This document shows positions 61,325 to 64,000 of a stretch of 64,000 bases of DNA, piece after piece. Origin of the DNA: an uncultured Pleomorphomonas sp. Lineage in GTDB: Bacteria > Pseudomonadota > Alphaproteobacteria > Rhizobiales > Pleomorphomonadaceae. A model generated the notes under the pieces. It was given only the letters and a program-made list of their open reading frames with translations. It had not been told where the DNA came from and did no database searches. The translations under genes and the position numbers were made by a program. The stretch spans positions 29,015 through 93,014 of the forward strand of contig CALMMQ010000046.1 in the NCBI GenBank assembly GCA_937868725.1, in the 5' to 3' direction. Each line of letters starts with the position of its first letter. Position 1 is the stretch's first letter.

Positions 61325-62898
61325 TGAGCGCGGTCCAGGCCAGTTCCTCCCCCGCGATCGTGCTGCGGGCCGAGAAGATCACCCGCGTCTTCCCCGGCAC
61401 CGTGGCGCTGGAAGACGTCGACTTCGAGGTCTACGACAGCTCCGTCAACGTGCTGATCGGCGAGAACGGCGCCGGCAAGTCGACGCTGATGCGCATCCTC
61501 GCCGGCGTTGATCAGCCGACGTCGGGCCGCATTGTCATGGGCGGCGACGTCGTGTCGTTCTCCTCGGTGCTCGACGCCGCCTCCAAGGGCATTGGCATCG
61601 TCTTCCAGGAACTCAACCTCTGCCCCAACCTGTCGGTGACCGAGAACATCTTCCTCGGCCGCGACATCACCCGCGCCGGGCTGCACATCGACATGCCGCG
61701 CCAGCGCCAGCGGGCGCGCGAGCTGCTCGCCCGCCTCGAGCACGACATCGACCCCGACACGCTGGTCGGCGATCTCCGCATCGGCGAGCAGCAGATCGTC
61801 GAGATCGCCAAGGCGCTGGCCGAAGACGCCCGCGTGCTGATCATGGACGAGCCGACGTCGGCGCTGAGCGCCTCGGAGGTCGAGGTGCTGTTCCGGGTCA
61901 TCGGCGAGCTCAAGCGCTCGGGCGTGGCCATCATCTACATCTCGCACCGCCTCGAGGAACTGATCCGCATCGGCGACTATTTCACCGTGCTGCGCGACGG
62001 CCGTCTGCAGGCCACCGCCCCCAAGGGCGAGGCGTCGATCCCCTGGATCATCCGCCAGATGCTCGGCACCTCCGACTTCGCCAAGCGTCAGGCCCGCGAC
62101 GTCAAGGTCGGCGACACCGTGCTGTCGGTGGCCGGCTTCAAGCTGCCGCGCGTCGGCGGCGGCTATCTCGTCGACGACGTCACCATCGATTTCCGGGCCG
62201 GCGAAATCGTCGGCATCTACGGCCTGCTGGGCGCTGGCCGGTCGGAACTATTCGAGAGCCTGTTCGGCCTCCGGCCCGAGGCGCGCGGTCGGGCCTCGCT
62301 GGCCGGCCGCGACATCCAGGACCTGTCGGTGGCTGCCCGCATCGCCGCCGGCCTGTTCCTGGTGCCCGAGGATCGCCAGCGCGACGGTCTGGTGCAGAAC
62401 CTCACCGTCGGCCGCAATCTCAGCCTCGCCAGCCTCGCCAAGGTGACGAAGTTCTACACCGTGCAGAACCGGCCGGAACGTCAGGCCATCGACGTTCTGT
62501 TCCGTTCGCTGCGCATCAAGGCGCCGTCGCCGGATACCGCCATCACCTCGCTGTCGGGTGGCAACCAGCAGAAGGTGGTGATCGGCAAGAGTCTGATGAC
62601 CGAGCCCAAGGTGCTGCTGCTCGACGAGCCGACGCGCGGCATCGACATCGGCGCCAAGGAAGAGGTGTTCCGCACCATGCGCGAGCTGGCCGATCAGGGC
62701 CTCGCGGTGGTGTTCGCCACCTCCGATCTCAAGGAAATCCACGCCGTCGCCGATCGCGTGCTGGTCATGTCGCAAGGGCGGATCACCGCCGACATCGACG
62801 GCAACGACGCCAGCGACGAGACCATCGTCAGAGCATCAACGAAGGGGCACGGCGCGGCAGCCGACCTGTCCCACGACCAGCATTCCGGGGAGAAGTGA
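61324..62898 (+). CDS. Sugar ABC transporter ATP-binding protein, RbsA/MglA type
   Basis: Double-ATPase subunit of a CUT2 sugar importer, 524 residues. First domain: Walker A GENGAGKSTLMRIL (46-59), signature IGEQQIVEIAKALAED, Walker B VLIMDEPTSALSASE. Second domain: degenerate Walker A GLLGAGRSELFESLFGL, signature LSGGNQQKVVIGKSLM and VLLLDEPTRGIDIGAKEE. The degenerate second site is normal for this type. Coupled to the DUF2291 gene before it and close to the permease gene after it. Confidence 0.95.
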   Translation: MSAVQASSSPAIVLRAEKITRVFPGTVALEDVDFEVYDSSVNVLIGENGAGKSTLMRILAGVDQPTSGRIVMGGDVVSFSSVLDAASKGIGIVFQELNLCPNLSVTENIFLGRDITRAGLHIDMPRQRQRARELLARLEHDIDPDTLVGDLRIGEQQIVEIAKALAEDARVLIMDEPTSALSASEVEVLFRVIGELKRSGVAIIYISHRLEELIRIGDYFTVLRDGRLQATAPKGEASIPWIIRQMLGTSDFAKRQARDVKVGDTVLSVAGFKLPRVGGGYLVDDVTIDFRAGEIVGIYGLLGAGRSELFESLFGLRPEARGRASLAGRDIQDLSVAARIAAGLFLVPEDRQRDGLVQNLTVGRNLSLASLAKVTKFYTVQNRPERQAIDVLFRSLRIKAPSPDTAITSLSGGNQQKVVIGKSLMTEPKVLLLDEPTRGIDIGAKEEVFRTMRELADQGLAVVFATSDLKEIHAVADRVLVMSQGRITADIDGNDASDETIVRASTKGHGAAADLSHDQHSGEK

Positions 62899-62900
62899 CC

Positions 62901-63953
62901 ATGGCCGAAACCACCACCGCCGTTGCGGCCAAGCCCGCCGGAGGGCAGTCCGCGGCGCTGCTCCTCATTCTCAAGCTCCGGACGTTCATCGCCCTGATCG
63001 CCGTTGTCGTCTTCTTCTGCCTGATGGCGCCCAACTTCGTATCGGTGGGCAACGCCGTCATCGTCTCCAAGCACGTGGCCATCAACGCCTTCCTGGCCAT
63101 CGGCATGACCTTCGTCATCCTGACCGGCGGCATCGACCTTTCCGTCGGCGCCATCGTCGGCCTGGTCGGCATGGTGGCCGGCGCGCTGGTGCTCTACGGC
63201 ATTCCCATCGAACTCCTCGGCATCGTCATCTATCCCAATGTCTGGGAGATCATCGGCATCGCCCTGCTGGTCGGTACCTTCGTCGGTCTGGTCAATGGCC
63301 TCTTGGTGACGCAGCTGCAGGTGGCGCCGTTCATCGCCACGCTCGGCATGCTCTACGTCGCCCGCGGCACGGCGCTGCTGATGTCCGGTGGCGCCACCTT
63401 CCCCAACCTGGTCGGCAAGGCCGATCTCGGCAACGAAGGTTTCCCGACGCTGGGCGCCGGCACCATCCTCGGCATTCCCTTGTCGATCTGGCTGCTGCTG
63501 GTGCTGGCGCTGATCGCCGCCTACGTCGCCCTCAAGACGCCGTTCGGCCGCCAGATCTACGCCGTCGGCGGCAATGAGCGCGCCGCCACGCTGTCGGGTG
63601 TCAACGTCAACCGCGTCAAGCTGGTCGTATACATGGTGTCGGGTCTCTGTGCCGCCGTCGCCGGTCTGGTCGTCTCCTCGCAGCTCGTCGCCTCGCATCC
63701 GGCGTCCGGCGAAACCTTCGAGATGAACGCCATCGCCGCCGCCGTGCTGGGCGGCACCTCGCTGTCCGGCGGTCGCGGCACCATCGGCGGCACCATCGTC
63801 GGCGCCTTCGTCATCGGCGTGCTCAGCGACGGTCTCGTCATGATGGGCGTGTCCGAGTTCTGGCAGATGGTCATCAAGGGTGTCGTCATCGTCGGCGCCG
63901 TGGTGCTCGACCAGATGCAGCGGCGCATCGCCCGCAACGCCCGTCTCGGGTGA
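62901..63953 (+). CDS. Sugar ABC transporter permease, RbsC type
   Basis: CUT2 permease, 350 residues with about eight to ten membrane helices. Typical segments: FLAIGMTFVILTGGIDLSVG, GLVNGLLVTQLQVAPFIATLG, YAVGGNERAATLSGVNVNRV and AVLGGTSLSGGRGTIGGTIVG. A GTG two codons upstream overlaps the ATPase stop by 4 bases; the ATG is better placed after GGGGAGAA. No substrate-binding protein lies upstream; it is expected just beyond the window. Confidence 0.94.
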   Translation: MAETTTAVAAKPAGGQSAALLLILKLRTFIALIAVVVFFCLMAPNFVSVGNAVIVSKHVAINAFLAIGMTFVILTGGIDLSVGAIVGLVGMVAGALVLYGIPIELLGIVIYPNVWEIIGIALLVGTFVGLVNGLLVTQLQVAPFIATLGMLYVARGTALLMSGGATFPNLVGKADLGNEGFPTLGAGTILGIPLSIWLLLVLALIAAYVALKTPFGRQIYAVGGNERAATLSGVNVNRVKLVVYMVSGLCAAVAGLVVSSQLVASHPASGETFEMNAIAAAVLGGTSLSGGRGTIGGTIVGAFVIGVLSDGLVMMGVSEFWQMVIKGVVIVGAVVLDQMQRRIARNARLG

Positions 63954-63963
63954 ACTGAGGTCC

Positions 63964-63986
63964 CCGGTGGCGGGCTCCGCCACCGG
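63964..63986 (+). terminator. Hairpin after the permease gene
   Basis: A perfect 10-bp stem, CCGGTGGCGG with CCGCCACCGG around GCT, lies 11 bases past the permease stop. No T-run follows within view, so it may be a stabilising or attenuating hairpin before the next gene. Confidence 0.55.
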
Positions 63987-64000
63987 CGTTCGGCCGGCGT

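Overview
The window is a GC-rich stretch of an alphaproteobacterial main chromosome. Gene content and order (hemE next to an origin-like region, a parAB/mnmEG/rsmG block, a pst-pho cluster, secB with a Tim44-like gene and mltA) point to Hyphomicrobiales (Rhizobiales). A Pleomorphomonas-like genus is only a weak guess. I see no transposase, phage gene, tRNA, rRNA or CRISPR array.

Layout. (1) 0-6 kb, minus strand apart from the end of leuB: xthA, then the translation and secretion set rplS, trmD, rimM, rpsP, a chorismate mutase and ffh. (2) 6.3-11.2 kb, plus strand: dapF, mtaB, ftsY and a partial cytochrome c maturation set ccmC-ccmD-ccmG. (3) 11.2-14.8 kb: a YggS-type PLP protein, lolA, yciB and patB, with a highly palindromic intergenic stretch between lolA and yciB. 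(4) 14.9-24.0 kb, all minus: parB, parA, rsmG, mnmG, mnmE, rho, hemJ, hemE. One perfect parS site and one with a single mismatch lie in the gaps. (5) 24.0-24.5 kb: the probable chromosomal origin, with an AT-rich stretch, GANTC sites, CtrA-like boxes and DnaA-box-like repeats. Transcription switches strand exactly here. (6) 24.5-28.7 kb, plus: PPDK regulatory protein, maf, aroE, coaE, dnaQ and a Nudix hydrolase. (7) 28.7-39.4 kb, minus: cysK, dut, coaBC and the phosphate regulon (phoB, phoU, pstBACS, phoR) with a three-repeat Pho box ahead of pstS. ppk2 is divergent from phoR. (8) 40.7-44.0 kb: a DUF2062 protein, a glutamine-synthetase-family enzyme and a lipoprotein alpha/beta hydrolase. (9) 44.2-48.3 kb: an XRE regulator, Smr, MltA, Tim44-like, FxsA and SecB. 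(10) 48.6-54.3 kb: iolB, two RNA methyltransferases, rph, rdgB and hemW. (11) 54.3-64 kb: a sugar locus around a DeoR regulator. One arm has an FGGY kinase, a split transketolase and a fucose-isomerase-like enzyme. The other has a DUF2291 lipoprotein and a ribose-type ABC transporter cut off by the window end.

How the parts work together. Regions 4-6 form the replication and segregation hub: oriC, parS, ParAB and the proofreading subunit, with genes on both sides transcribed away from oriC. Region 7 couples phosphate sensing (PhoR/PhoB/PhoU), uptake (PstSCAB) and a neighbouring polyphosphate kinase. Region 11 reads as import, isomerisation, phosphorylation and transketolase cleavage of one unidentified sugar. 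The least explained material is three groups of palindromic elements outside genes: a 118-bp dispersed repeat with two copies, a tandem pair of long palindromes before rph, and two nested palindromes before yciB.
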